Under the pieces are notes generated by a model. It saw only the letters and a program-made list of their open reading frames with translations. It ran no database searches and was not told where the DNA came from. This document shows, piece by piece, positions 9,178 to 20,300 of a stretch of 64,000 nucleotides of DNA. The DNA is from Melanopsichium pennsylvanicum (lineage: Eukaryota; Basidiomycota; Ustilaginomycetes; Ustilaginales). Location of the stretch: contig OAPG01000008.1 in NCBI GenBank assembly GCA_900208305.1, positions 558,001-622,000 on the forward strand, given 5' to 3'. Numbering within the stretch: position 1 is the first letter of the stretch; every line of letters begins with the position of its first letter. A program made the translations under genes and the position numbers.

Positions 9178-12100
9178 TTAGTCAGCATGGTTGGTGGTAG
9201 TGGAAGAAGAGCTTCTAGAAAATGTTATACCTTGTTTACTCTGAACTGTCGTATTCAAAACCTCGATTGCGTATCTCAATTTGGTGACTAAACCTCTAAC
9301 CTTTCTCCTTTCAGCTGGTTTAGTCTTATAAACCCTCTCCTCCTCTACTGCTTCTCTCTGCTCTCCTTCTACGTTGTGATGATGGTTTGCAAGATTAAAT
9401 CTCCTCCTCTCTTCATCTTGTACTTCCCTAGCACTTCTATCAGTACATGCGATCGAAATAAACTCCTTCAAAGTCCAACTTGTCATCTTTGGTACTCCAC
9501 CTGTTTTATCCAAAGCTTCAATCACCGATATCACTTGAGCACCTTGGGTTAGGAATACTTTGGTATGATCATAAAAATTGAGTTGAACCGTTCCATTGGA
9601 AAGTCGAAAAATGATGGCATCTTTAGTCTTGTACCATTTGTGAACAAAAACCATTCCAGATGTTCTTGCAGTGTCGGAGAAAGTTAAGGGAGAATCGGCA
9701 CCATAAAGACGATCCATGATTTCCTTTTCGAAATACTTCATCACTCTAACTCTAGAATGCAATTCTTTAGGTACCGTTCCCCCTGTTCCATTCCCTTCGT
9801 CTCCCTTAGAAGAAGCAAAACTGGTGGCGGCGGTGTTGGCGGTGGTGGCATTGGGAGGCATTGAGAAATTTTCTCTTTTAAGTTGATCCGTTCGAACAAC
9901 AACCCCACCTACTTCACCATTAGTATTCGTAGAGGAGGTGGATTTGGCATGTGTACGGATAGTCGAAATGTAATCAACAAACCCTTTATTCGCAGCTAAA
10001 ACCATGGATGTAGCATCCCTGAAATAAACTCCAACCGTTCCATCACTAAGTGCATATCCCAAACCATACCTTTCCGAATGATCCAACCACGAAATCAAGA
10101 ACGTCTTTGGTGTTTCCGGTCCAATTCGAACCCCATTCAATTCGCAAGGTTTGCAAACATATCGCACTTCATCCATAGCCGAACTCGATGGTGGAATGTA
10201 GAGTTGATTCGAGTCCAAACAGCAAAGTGCGGTTTCGAGGTGAGAGATGATGGTCTCGATACTGGTTTTGGTCTTTTTCGTACCAGAACCTATCGCGGTG
10301 GAAGAACCAATTGAAGCAAGTGTCGCACGCGAAGAAGACGAGACCAAACCACCAGCACATGTGGTGGTGGTGGTGGTGGTAGTAGTGTACTGGTCGTTGA
10401 GAGTTGCTGTAGACAAGGGTCTTGTGAGTGTGGCGGTGGTGGGTGCGGTGTTGGTTACCAGCCGAGCTTTTTGAGCAACAAGAGCTTGGTCTTGGTGCGA
10501 AGATGCAGTAGCAAGGTTGGTATTACGTGAATACATTCTACCGAATTCAGGACGACCAACAACAGCAGCTGCCGGTGGAGGTGCCATCATTGGATTTGCA
10601 TTTTCCTTGTCCCCTGCACCAACAGCTGCAGCATTAGCACCTGCACCATTAGCACCTGCACCATTACTTCTTGAAATGGTAAGCGAAGAAAGCTGTTTTG
10701 CGAGCGAGTTTGCTGTAGATCTCGCAAAAGATTGGGGTGGATGAGCAGGTGCTTTGATCAATGGTTGACGACCTGCCTTTAGCAAAGCCGAAATGGGCGA
10801 TTCGGGTTGGATAGCATGGTGAGCTTCTCGATCCATCTTCTCTCTCCTTTCCTCGGCGTGTTCTGCTTGTTGTAATTCCGAACGAGGATCCATCATCACT
10901 TGCACTGGTTCGTGTGCATCACTATAAATTTCATCGGCAGAACCAACGTTGTTGGAGATCGCATCTTCTACAAGATCATCCGCACGATCATCCCAACAAG
11001 CCTGTCTCTTGAGCAACTCGAGATTCCTTGCACTCTCCCTTGCCGTGATGGGAGGCAAGAAAGGTGTTCCTTGAATCGCGGTCGGAGGAATCGTAAGTGG
11101 TACGGGACCACATTGGAACCAAGCGTGATTCATGATTTGAACCAACGTTGGACGCTGTGCTGGATTGTGCGTTAGAATGCGAGTGATGAGATCGACAGCC
11201 TCGATACTGAGACCTGCTGAAGCCGGAATTTCGTACGCATTCTGTCGGATCCTTTCATAAATCTCATCCACCTTGGCTGTCTGGAAAGGCGGTTTTCCAA
11301 CAAGCAACGTATAAAGGATCACACCAACCGACCAAATATCCACCTCAAAACTATGTCCTTGTCCCTGATCATACAGAATTTCGGGTGCAATATAGTTGGG
11401 AGTACCGCAAACCGTTTTCTTCCTCTCCTCTGGATGCTTTAGTAAAGCTGCCAGACCAAAATCTCCAATCTTGACATGCATCTTTTCATCCAAAAAGATA
11501 TTGCCCAATTTGAGATCACGATGAATGATGGAATTCTGATGGAGGTTCTGTGTACCAGCAAGGATCTGGACCATAAGGTATCTTGCTTCAGGTTCGGTAT
11601 AAGGTCCCCTTTTCTTGACAATGTCGTTGAGAGAACCGTTGCTACACAGTTCAAGACGGAAATACACGTTGGAATCGTCTTCGAAACAGTCTTCAAACTT
11701 GACCACGTGGATGTGGTCGACGGATTTGTGGATCATGATCTCTGCAAGGATCTTTTGACGATTCTTGCGAGATTTGATAATGGCACACTTGGCAATGACT
11801 TTGAACGCTTTGCGACGTCCTTCTGGATCGACGGCCATGTACACTCGTGCAAATCCACCCTGTGTAGTACCAATGCGTCAGATTATAAAACTTGTCGAAT
11901 TAGCATCGTTACGCAGCACAGGAAACAAAATCAAAGGGGGGTGGGGGAACGTACCTGACCAAGTAGATCACCACGCTTGAAGGCACGTCCTTCCGAGTCA
12001 ATGATGACTTTGGGCGGCGGTGGAAGCACAGGTTTCTTAGTTTTGGAAGATGCAGCAGCGTTTCCCGTTGTGGCCGTGCCAGTTGCGATTGCTTGTTTGG

Positions 12101-12236
12101 AAGCCATGTTGGATGCGGGTCGTGGGCGGGAGGCAAGAGTGGACGTGGTGGGAGCAGGGGCAGTGCGAGCATAACCTGGGTGAGCTGGAAGCTGATGGGC
12201 TAGTGAGGAAGGCCCGGTGGCCATCGTGGATGCCAT
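9178..12236 (-). CDS. CDC5: Polo-like kinase, two exons
   Basis: Mitotic Ser/Thr kinase of the Plk1/Cdc5/Plo1 family, acting in mitotic entry, spindle assembly and cytokinesis. Exon 1 is 12236-11955 (94 codons, MASTMATG start). The intron is 11954-11860 (GTACGT..CACAG, 95 bp). Exon 2 is 11859-9178. The total is 987 residues. The splice reconstitutes the glycine loop GDLLGQ|GGFARVY. Other kinase landmarks are AFKVIAK (K114), HRDLKLGN (D209), DFGLA, and the T-loop KKTVCGTPNYIAPE with the expected activating Thr at 243. A disordered Ala/Thr-rich linker follows. Polo box 1 contains ISWLDHSERYGLGYALSDG with the phosphopeptide-binding Trp at 685. Polo box 2 contains NGTVQLNFYDHTK with the His859/Lys861 phosphate pincer. 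All key residues are present. The flanking exon frames show the protein would lack its glycine loop if left unspliced. Confidence 0.95.
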
Positions 12237-13281
12237 GGCGAGGTAAAACCCTGATTTACCGACGCTTAATTGACCTGGAGACGATGATTGTTTGGAGCTA
12301 CAAGCGGTGCTACAAAAAGACGCTACGGTATGGGACAGAATATGCGATGCTAAAGGGGTGTGGTCTGAGACCCAGAGCTCCCGTTGTTGGTATCGAAGGA
12401 ATGCTTTGAAAGAATAAAGTTGAGAGGTGATGAAGACTCGCTGGGGATGAGGCCAAGAAAAGCTCTTGAGGCGCACAAGTCTAGGTAGAGAGTGAGCCGA
12501 AAGAGAGAAGAGTATGCTTGAGGAAGATGATGTAGGAGAGCGAAGGGTGATGATGATGATGTGAAGAAAGGAGGAGGAGAGGGGAAGTGTCAAGGCGGAG
12601 TAATGTTTGAAGAGCGTGACTGCTGTGAGTGAGCGATATAGCAGTAAAACTGGGTGATAGCTAAAAGGTAAATACCACCAAGCTATTGGTCACAGCCAGC
12701 AAGGGTTTGTGTTCAAGCTTGCAAGCTTGCGTCGGCTTGTCCTTGTTTGTGTTTCCACTTGACAGCTAACTTGGCAGGTCATACCAATACTCTTGCGTCA
12801 ATCTCTCAAAGAGGGGGATGAGACGAAATCATGCAGCTCTTGCACTATAATAAAAGGCACAGCTGCGTACATTTGGCAAAATGAGAGCGAGTACAGTAGT
12901 AGATTTCAACACAACAATGGTTCATTTCAGCCTTACGCCTTGGCTCTTTTCCCCTCCCCTTTCTGTTTGTGATCACAGGATTGACCTTGCTCGGCACCAC
13001 GCTTCCTTTATCATCTGAGCTCATTCTGATGTAAGTCCCCCATAATTATACGATGTCCAAGTATACATGTTATCCAAGTGTGAAAACAATGGTCACAAGC
13101 CAATTCTGTCAAATGGCTGTCACAAATGTGGATTTCGGCCAAAACACACTACGCAAAGTACTTTGTGTTACCCACAATATGCATGCACACACGCGCCGTA
13201 AATGCCCACTCATCACGTGCAAACACTTCTTTTTGAATTTTCCTCAATCGCTCACCATGCTTTCGCTCTAACATTCTCTCG
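12237..13281. promoter_or_regulatory. Polo kinase 5' flank with a signal-peptide-like fragment
   Basis: The first part is the polo kinase 5' region (minus strand), rich in AG on the plus strand. On the plus strand, a TATA-like CTATAATAAAAGG lies at 12844-12856 and an ATG at 12916. From 12916 two overlapping frames read MVHFSLTPWLFSPP (frame of the ATG) and FLFVITGLTLLGTTLP (shifted by +1), ending at a GTAAGT donor-like site at 13031. This may be a broken secreted-protein gene or chance. The right end abuts the CpG-depleted block. Confidence 0.35.
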
Positions 13282-14582
13282 GAAAGCTAACACATTCAGA
13301 AAATATATAAAAATGGAAGCAACTCTCTTCAATATCCAAACCCACACCATAATTCTTGATATGCATGTGATTGACCTAGCTGTTTCAAACCCTTCTACTT
13401 CCACCAACCTGTGCTGCACTGTGTGTTTTCAATAAGTGAGGAAAACAGCTCAGTATGTATTTGATTCATTGCTTGGTACAGATGCTAGCTTCACTTGCAC
13501 AAAAAGCAGAGACACTGAGACACCTGTGCATCTCTCCTTCACTTGGTTTTTCCACCAAGCTCTCCTTTCTCCAGATAGTCACCTCTTCCTCTGCCAATTG
13601 TGGCCTCACAATTTTGCACTTTTGCTGTCATCTCTTTTCTTGCTCTCACTTTCACTCTGTCTGTCATTGTTTAGTTCTCACCTGTTTTTCCACATACTGC
13701 ACCTTGCTTCCATGCAATGTTTGACCAGCTGTGGCTATGGACAAGCTGCCCACCTGAGTTTTGGGGACATTCAATATTATTCTGTTCCTGTTTTCCAGAC
13801 TTTGATGGTACAGAGCACTGTGCTTCAGTGAGAGTGATAGAAACCATGCTGCAAAAGGATGATAAAAAATGCAAATTTGTGTTGACAAACCCCTTCAACA
13901 AAGTGTCTTACCCACCAAAAAGTAACATATTTCTCAGCAAACTGCTCCAGAATGGTATGATATCAGTGACATTAGGGACATATAGGCAATGATACAAGGA
14001 ATAGAGGCCATTCCAACATCATATCCATCCAATGAGACCAGGAAGCACCATTGCAGTTTCATAGCCAATGTGTCAACAATGAGGCAAAAAAGGTCTCTAG
14101 GTGTAAGAAACACCCCATATACCTGAGGTTTATATAGTTCAAAAAATTACAATGTCTATGCACTTATTGACCCTCCACCTTCATCTGCTGGCATATCCAA
14201 TGGAACAATGAATCAGCTTGACCCTGTCCCACCTAGGTCAGCTAGACACCTTGACTGCAATTCTGTTCATGGCTTGCTTTTCTTTGCTTGGACCTTGTGA
14301 TTGTAACACTTCAGACCTAGAAAAACTCACTTTCTTTATGTTAAGGTTTCAATGTCTGAGCTACTGCACTGCAGTGTTAGAAAGCACTAAGGGTCTTATA
14401 CCGCCAAAGTACAAGAATGCTGGGCAGCTTGGTATCAGATGGTTAGAGCTTGCATGAGAGGTATCTGCACAATGATGGTGAACAGGGATAGTCTACTTGT
14501 ATTGAGCAGTGCTCCCCTATGGGTGATACAGCTATATAATACAATCAATAATCTCCAGGAAGACAGGTGCTAGAGGTTGGGA

Positions 14583-14600
14583 GGGGGGGGGGGGGGGGGG
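14583..14600. repeat. G18 homopolymer
   Basis: An uninterrupted run of 18 G lies inside the CpG-depleted block, just upstream of the aldo-keto reductase relic. Its length may be inaccurate, because such runs are hard to sequence and assemble. Confidence 0.8.
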
Positions 14601-14761
14601 AAGGTAGGGGGCTGTGGCACTACCCACATGGGTCACATGGGTGTTGCAGGATTCCTGCAGGTCATGCAAGTTGTGTGGGCAGCGCAGGTGATGTAGAGGT
14701 GCCAAATGCAATCAGTGACAGTTTCTCCCTTTATTGGGTGCGCCAAGGCAGGGTCCTAGCA

Positions 14762-15445
14762 GGTGGTAAACAAAGTGTCGTGTACAAAAAGGCTAGGAGT
14801 GAACCTAATGCTTCAATTACACAAATCATGTACAACATGCTTCCACTTTTGTCTGAAACATACAAGGATGCTCAAGGTAATCAAGTCCAAGGCAAAGGCT
14901 TGTTAAAACATGTTTCTGTTTCCAAACTTGGTCTATCTTTGATCCAAGAAGCTGTTTCCATTGCACCAATTGCTTGTATGGAACTTGAAATCAGTCCATG
15001 GGAACTCAAAACTTTTTCTCAAGGTAATGTGGATTTTTGCTCTTCCTATTTGCCTACTGGTAAAGGAACTCTTCTAGGAGATATTCAGAAAGTCAAAGAT
15101 CTTCTGGAGGGAGATATGAGATGTCATGTGGATAGATTGAATGATGACAATTTAACACAGACTGTAAACTTGGCAAACAAATTCAAGATATTGGCAAAGG
15201 GACAGAAATCAGAAGGGACACCAACTCAACTGGGTTTGGCTTGATTAATTGCAAGCAGTGAAGTGATTGTACCTCTTCCAGGTCCAAGCAAGCCAAAAAG
15301 GGCAAAGGAAACTGCAGAAGCAGCAAATGTAAAGGTGGACCAACAGATAAAAAAAAACAAATTGGACAAAAAAGTCAAAAAGTTCAAGTTTGCTGGTGGA
15401 AGGTGCAACAGGACTGTTATGAAACATTCCACTATCTGGGGATAG
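14762..15445 (+). pseudogene. Aldo-keto reductase (pyridoxal-reductase-like) relic
   Basis: One frame keeps about 227 codons that align by eye with the C-terminal two thirds of an aldo-keto reductase of the pyridoxal reductase type. KKARSEPNASITQIM corresponds to the family's ARVDPN.PIE.TM segment. KHVSVSKLGLSLIQEAVSIA and IACMELEISPWEL correspond to the GIGLSEVS..TI..A and PIAAVEVEYSPWS segments. LPTGKGTLLGDI corresponds to SPLGRGLLTG, with residues missing before it. TPTQLGLA-stop-LIASSEV and VPLPGPSKPKRAKETAEAANV match QLALAWLIAS and the PG.TKP.R..EN..A stretch. The stop TGA at 15242-15244 sits where the family has Trp (TGG). The N-terminal third, with the catalytic Asp/Tyr/Lys region, is not recognisable. 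There is no usable start. It has a single CpG. This is a dead copy, either captured by a repeat or a duplicate that was mutated. Confidence 0.7.
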
Positions 15446-16087
15446 TAGATGATACCAAGTGGCACTTTGTGCACTTGTGCACATCTGTACAGTTGTTGCT
15501 ATGCATTAAATATCAAAAAACTCACTGTAACACTTAGCTTCTTCCCATGTTTAGGCTGTTTTCAAGCATCTTGGTGTTGGTAACTTTTACAAGGTGGCAT
15601 TGTTATGGTGGCACTTGTCACCAAAGGCACCACTGGTGCATGTTGCCAACACTCTTCAAGTCCAGAGCAAGCTAAGGGTGTCTTGCTTATACTTCAGTGT
15701 TGCGTGAATTGGGTACACTAGCTACAGCTCTAGTTGGTGTTGTGGTTTTGCTGCTCACTATGTTGTGGATGTGTTGCCCAATTCCCAACCTATGGCAGCA
15801 ATGAGGGGAAACAAATCTCAACTCAATGTTTGGTGCCATCTCTGTAAGATTCTTCTTTATGTTCTACACTACACTTGTTTGGATTGTTTATGAAATTTCA
15901 AACATATATTGCTACAGTTTCTTCACAGGAGTTTGGGCTTGACTTTCCCTCGTCCAATACTTTGTTCTTCCCATGTGGAGAACAAACATCCCACCCTCCT
16001 TGCTCATTCTTACACACTCAAACCATATCTGACCATTGTTGTTCTTGTTGTTGCACAATTTCAAGTGTCAGCATCTCAATCTAGGTA

Positions 16088-16300
16088 GGAAACAATCCAA
16101 ACTGTCTTGACAAAATACTGGAATTTGGCTTCTTCCAAATGTTGGGAGACAATGTATCCATCTCTGTTCCATTTACTAGCACAACTCAAGGTAGACAATA
16201 CAAAGGGTTTAGATTTAAAACATTCAGTGATCAACTTGATGTATTGGATGTATTAAACAATATGAATCTTGACATTATTGGGGATCAAAAAAGGGCGTGA
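16088..16300 (+). pseudogene. Unidentified open segment in the CpG-depleted block
   Basis: A 70-codon segment with protein-like composition (for example LDKILEFGFFQMLGDNVSIS and QGRQYKGFRFKTFSDQLDVL) is bounded by stop codons on both sides and has no ATG at its start. I do not recognise the family. It may be a fragment of a decayed gene or mobile element, or chance. Confidence 0.25.
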
Positions 16301-16732
16301 AGGAGGTGATTGAGGGGAAGGTAGAAGAGGAGGTGGAGCTATTTGGGATAATGATGTAAGTAAACATTATTATTTTTTCCCTTGATAAAAAGGTTTATGT
16401 GATATATTGGACTGTACAGTAAGTGCTGAACAATCTTTTGAATCTTTCTTGCTCTTGTGGTATGTGAAAAGTCCCCTGTTCAACACAATGGCTCAAAAAG
16501 TATACATCAAACTAGCAACATGATCCACTACCATCATCAACAATAAGAGCAGTAGCAGCAGCAAATTTTAAAGAACAAATCTAAATCTTCTAACACCTGT
16601 CTTAATTTGCAAACATGTCTTGATTCTTGTCATCATCTCAACCAAGTTTTTGTACAAAGTAGCATAACCCAAACCCCCCTCTCCTTCCCCCAAAAAAAAA
16701 ACAGTGTTGCCAATCATTCATTCCATTATTCC

Positions 16733-17305
16733 CGCCTTTGACCTTCTCAAACCACAACTCAATCCAAGGTTTTATTATTATTTTTTTTGAACAGGCCTTT
16801 TAATTTGCAAAGTGTTTTCTGTACAACCCAAACCATCTGCAAGCATCATTGGAAAATCCAAAAAGCCATTCCAAAAATAATGTCCCTCCACCTCCCCCAA
16901 CCCCCCCCCCACATCTGTGCAATTGATCAAGATGCAAATTGACCGTAAACCATCGCAAAGCACAAAAGACCAAAGTTGATTGATGATCGCCACACTCATC
17001 AGCACACCTCTACTTCTTCTTTTTCTCATAACAATATGGCACAATCAACAGGCACCAAAACAGAAGACAAAACCAAAAATAGAAAATAAAAATGTGCACA
17101 TTTGGACAACAAGCTGATCATCATTGTTGTTTTCGTCGTTGTTACAAACGAGACCTAGCTTGAAATTTGTCCATTGTTTAAGAATTAAAAGAGGAGAAAT
17201 GTAAATTACTGTAAAATTTACAATACTGTATCGTCCATTCATCGAAAACATCCAAGATGAAAACACTATCGTAAAAAAGAAAAGTGGTGAGGGTGGCTTA
17301 CTATT
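16733..17305. other. 3' flank of the flippase gene
   Basis: This non-coding interval lies downstream of the P4-ATPase. CpG returns here. TTACTGTAAA at 17206-17215 and TACTGTA at 17224-17230 are two copies of a motif that recurs between genes in this window. Short C and T runs are present. No gene is seen. Confidence 0.45.
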
Positions 17306-20300
17306 TCACTTGCTCGCGTCAGTCGCGACCCTTCCGTGACCATAACCACCTTTTTCGTTTGACGCTTCCGCTGTATGCCAGCTTACCCCCGAGGCTCCGC
17401 TGAGTTGGTGCAAGTGTCCATCACCATCACCATGGTTCCTCGCCGATGCTGCTTCAACACCCAAGCTCTGCTGCGACGAGCTTTGGACCATAGACCCATC
17501 AAACTGTTCCACCCCCGTTGGCGAGGGAGAGGCAGATTTGAAACGGTCATGATACCTTCCAACCGCACTCTTTGTGAGTGTTGTCGGTTGAGATTTGGTC
17601 CCAACATTTGTCGCAGCGGAAGAATCATAAGTTGGATTGCTTACTGATCGGGTACCAGCTGAAACATACTCATTGCCAGTAGCCGCAGGATAAGAATTCG
17701 TATCAAACTGGGCACCAAACTCTTCATCAAATGCCATGTTAAAGCTATCCTTCGAAGGCTGCTTCGCTAAGCTCCCAAATCCAGCAATGTTTTCGTGTCG
17801 GTCAAAGGTCGGCGGATGCTCTACTTGAATGACGGGCAGATCAGGTCGGGGTGTGCGGTCGGAACTTGCGCTGTAGTCGTTGTTGTAGTAAGTGTGTGGC
17901 GCAGCATTGTCCGAGTTCGTAGGAAGCGCATCGGGGTCGTAGAAAGAGAGTCCAGAGACTGCGCCATTGTTGCGATCGTAGCTGGCACCGGGACTGTTTT
18001 GCAGCTGAGGAGTTCGACTTGGTTGAAGGCTCTGACCATACCCACCACCCACGTTGCGGCAGGAATAGTGGTCCTCATGCTCTCCTCCAGCTTGAAGTGG
18101 ATCAGCAGAGGTGTCGGACACGTCATCTTCCTCCCCAACAGCAGAAAGCCCTTGAAAATGCTGTCTACGCCTCTCACGTTCGGTCGATTGCTTGGCCTCA
18201 AAAAACAACTGGCTGTTCTGCCCTTCAAGATCGCGATCACTAGCCTTGCTGTAGGAAGAGTCTATGAGGGAGTCATCACCATTATGCTTGCCGTGTTTGG
18301 CCGCAGCGGCAGCGCGGTGAGCCCTTTTCTCACTGTGGTGCGGAATCGCGAGCTGGTCCTTGAGATCGCCACGAGTCCAGGCTTCGCGCAGGATGTCGTG
18401 CTCGTTCGGGTTGAAGCTGGATCGCCAAGCCCTCGCAAAGAATCGAGGTATCAGTGAGACAACCGTGATCAGCAAGATGATGGCCCAGAAGTTGACCGTC
18501 TGAACCAACCAGAAGCCCACATCTTGGAAACTGAATACGGGGAAGGCCGAATACACCATTGTCCATACGAACACGCTGAGCAAAGAAAAGATCTCGACCG
18601 CCCAAAAGATGCCTGTCCAGTGCTTGGCGATGATACCAGCATAGAGATTGGCCGTGGTGACTGCCCCAGCAGCGATGGTCGTACCGAACATGTTCAAGCT
18701 TCCCATCTCCTGCCCGTCTTGACCGACCACAGGGCCGTACTTGAAGAACCACCACGGGATAAAGTAGCACACTGCGCCCTGGAAGGCTGCATCCAGCATT
18801 GACATGTAGAAGAGGGATTTGGTGTACTCTGTACCCTTGATGCCGCGTTTGTACGTCTGAGGGAATGCGAGGAGTGCCTTGATGTTGACCACCTGATCGA
18901 GAGCACCAATGACAATAACGCAGAGGGAGCAGAAGACGAGATTATAGAGCAAAACGTAGGTGTAGTCGAAGATATAAGAGCCGTCAAAGTCGGAGTCGAT
19001 CTGGTAAAAGAAGAGGATCGAGGTCCAAATAATGTTCTTGTAGAAAAAAACCTTGTGAAGGTCCGAGATACGATGGTAACACAACTGACCGTGGACCAGC
19101 AGCAGACGCGTAAGGAATCGGAATTGACCAATGGCGTAGTCGGCGCTCATGGATGCTTGGGCGCCTTCGAGACCGGCGATACCAACGCCGCAGTGAGCTT
19201 CTTGGATCATGGCGACGTCATTGGCACCGTCACCGATGGCGAGGGTCATTGCGTTCTTTCCATCCTTGACCAGCTTGACCGTGAGTGCTTTTTGCGCGGG
19301 CGAGACGCGACAGCACACCACAGCTTCACACTGTGTTGTCAATGCCAAGAAGAGCGGACGGAGGTTCGCGTCAAGCGCGTAGCGGAGCGTCTCGCCGTCA
19401 ATGACAACAGCAAAGCCGTCCTTGGGAGCCTGCTCGGTGCGCGCGACGGTGAGCTTGTTTTTGCGCGTTTTCCCGCCTTTGCGAGTCGCTGGTTCCTCGA
19501 CCACCACTGGCCTTCCAGCTGCAGCGATCTTGTTGCAAGCGGCTTCCAGCTGAGCCCGTGTCCCCGTCTCATGGTCTGCCGAGATGATCATGATTTCCAT
19601 ATCCGAAGTCAGAAGATTGCAACTGAAACCAATCTCGATTGCGGTCTGCAGCTTGTCACCCGTCAAGATCCAGAGCTTGATACCAGCCTTGTGAAGCGTC
19701 TCGATCGCCTCTGGCACACCGACCTGTAGCTTGTCTTCTAGGGCAGTGGCACCGAGAAGCGTAAGATTCACTTCGATCTTCTCGTTGGCCTCGTCGATGG
19801 CTTCGTCTCGATCGGTGAGAGCTGCACTGGCTTCATCGTGGATGTGCGCCCACTCCATGTACTCGGCTTCGTCGAGATAGCGGTAGGCGATGCAGAGTGT
19901 ACGCAGACCAGCGTTGGCAAAGGCTTCGAGATCATGGAAGGTGGACTGCTTGAGGTCCTCTGAATGATCAGCACGGAGACGCTGGTAGATGACCGAATCG
20001 GCACCCTTTGTGATCATCAGAATGCGTCCGTCGGGTTCGCGCACGATGGTCGACATTCGCTTTCGGGTACTGTTGAATTCGAGCACTTTGAGCGGCATAT
20101 ACTGCTCTGGTTGGCCCAGCACTTCGATATCGACCGTGTTGCTGTTCTTTGCGATAAAGACGGCACCGGCGTCTCGTGCAGCTGCGACCAGGGCTGCCTC
20201 GTCTGGCGACTCGGCCTTGTACTCGACTGTGTACGGATCGTTGCCGTCAGGTCGATCAGCGAGTGCAGTGTGGCAAAGGGCGAGGGCACGGAAGAATGTG

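Larger units (their letters stand above)
13282..16732. other. CpG-depleted block, decayed repeat or transposon-like DNA
   Basis: I read this 3,451-bp block for CG dinucleotides and found seven (at about 14402, 14683, 14741, 14779, 15703, 15951 and 16296). The base composition would predict on the order of 150. The runs 13282-14401 and 14781-15702 have none. The flanking genes are CpG-rich. The block is AT-richer than its neighbours, with broken open frames. Such erasure is expected from cytosine methylation followed by deamination, or from a RIP-like process aimed at CpG. It contains the aldo-keto reductase relic and an unidentified 70-codon open segment. I did not find terminal repeats or a recognisable transposase or reverse transcriptase. 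Confidence 0.7.

Noticed and set aside
11931..12593. A separate 220-residue protein upstream of the polo kinase
   Set aside because: Its C-terminal part is exon 1 of the kinase, ending exactly at a GTACGT donor in the glycine loop. The upstream part is leader sequence.
13436..13831. A 131-residue hydrophobic frame in the CpG-depleted block
   Set aside because: The low-complexity Ser/Leu-rich stretch follows from pyrimidine-rich DNA. I saw no membrane-protein family and no useful start context.
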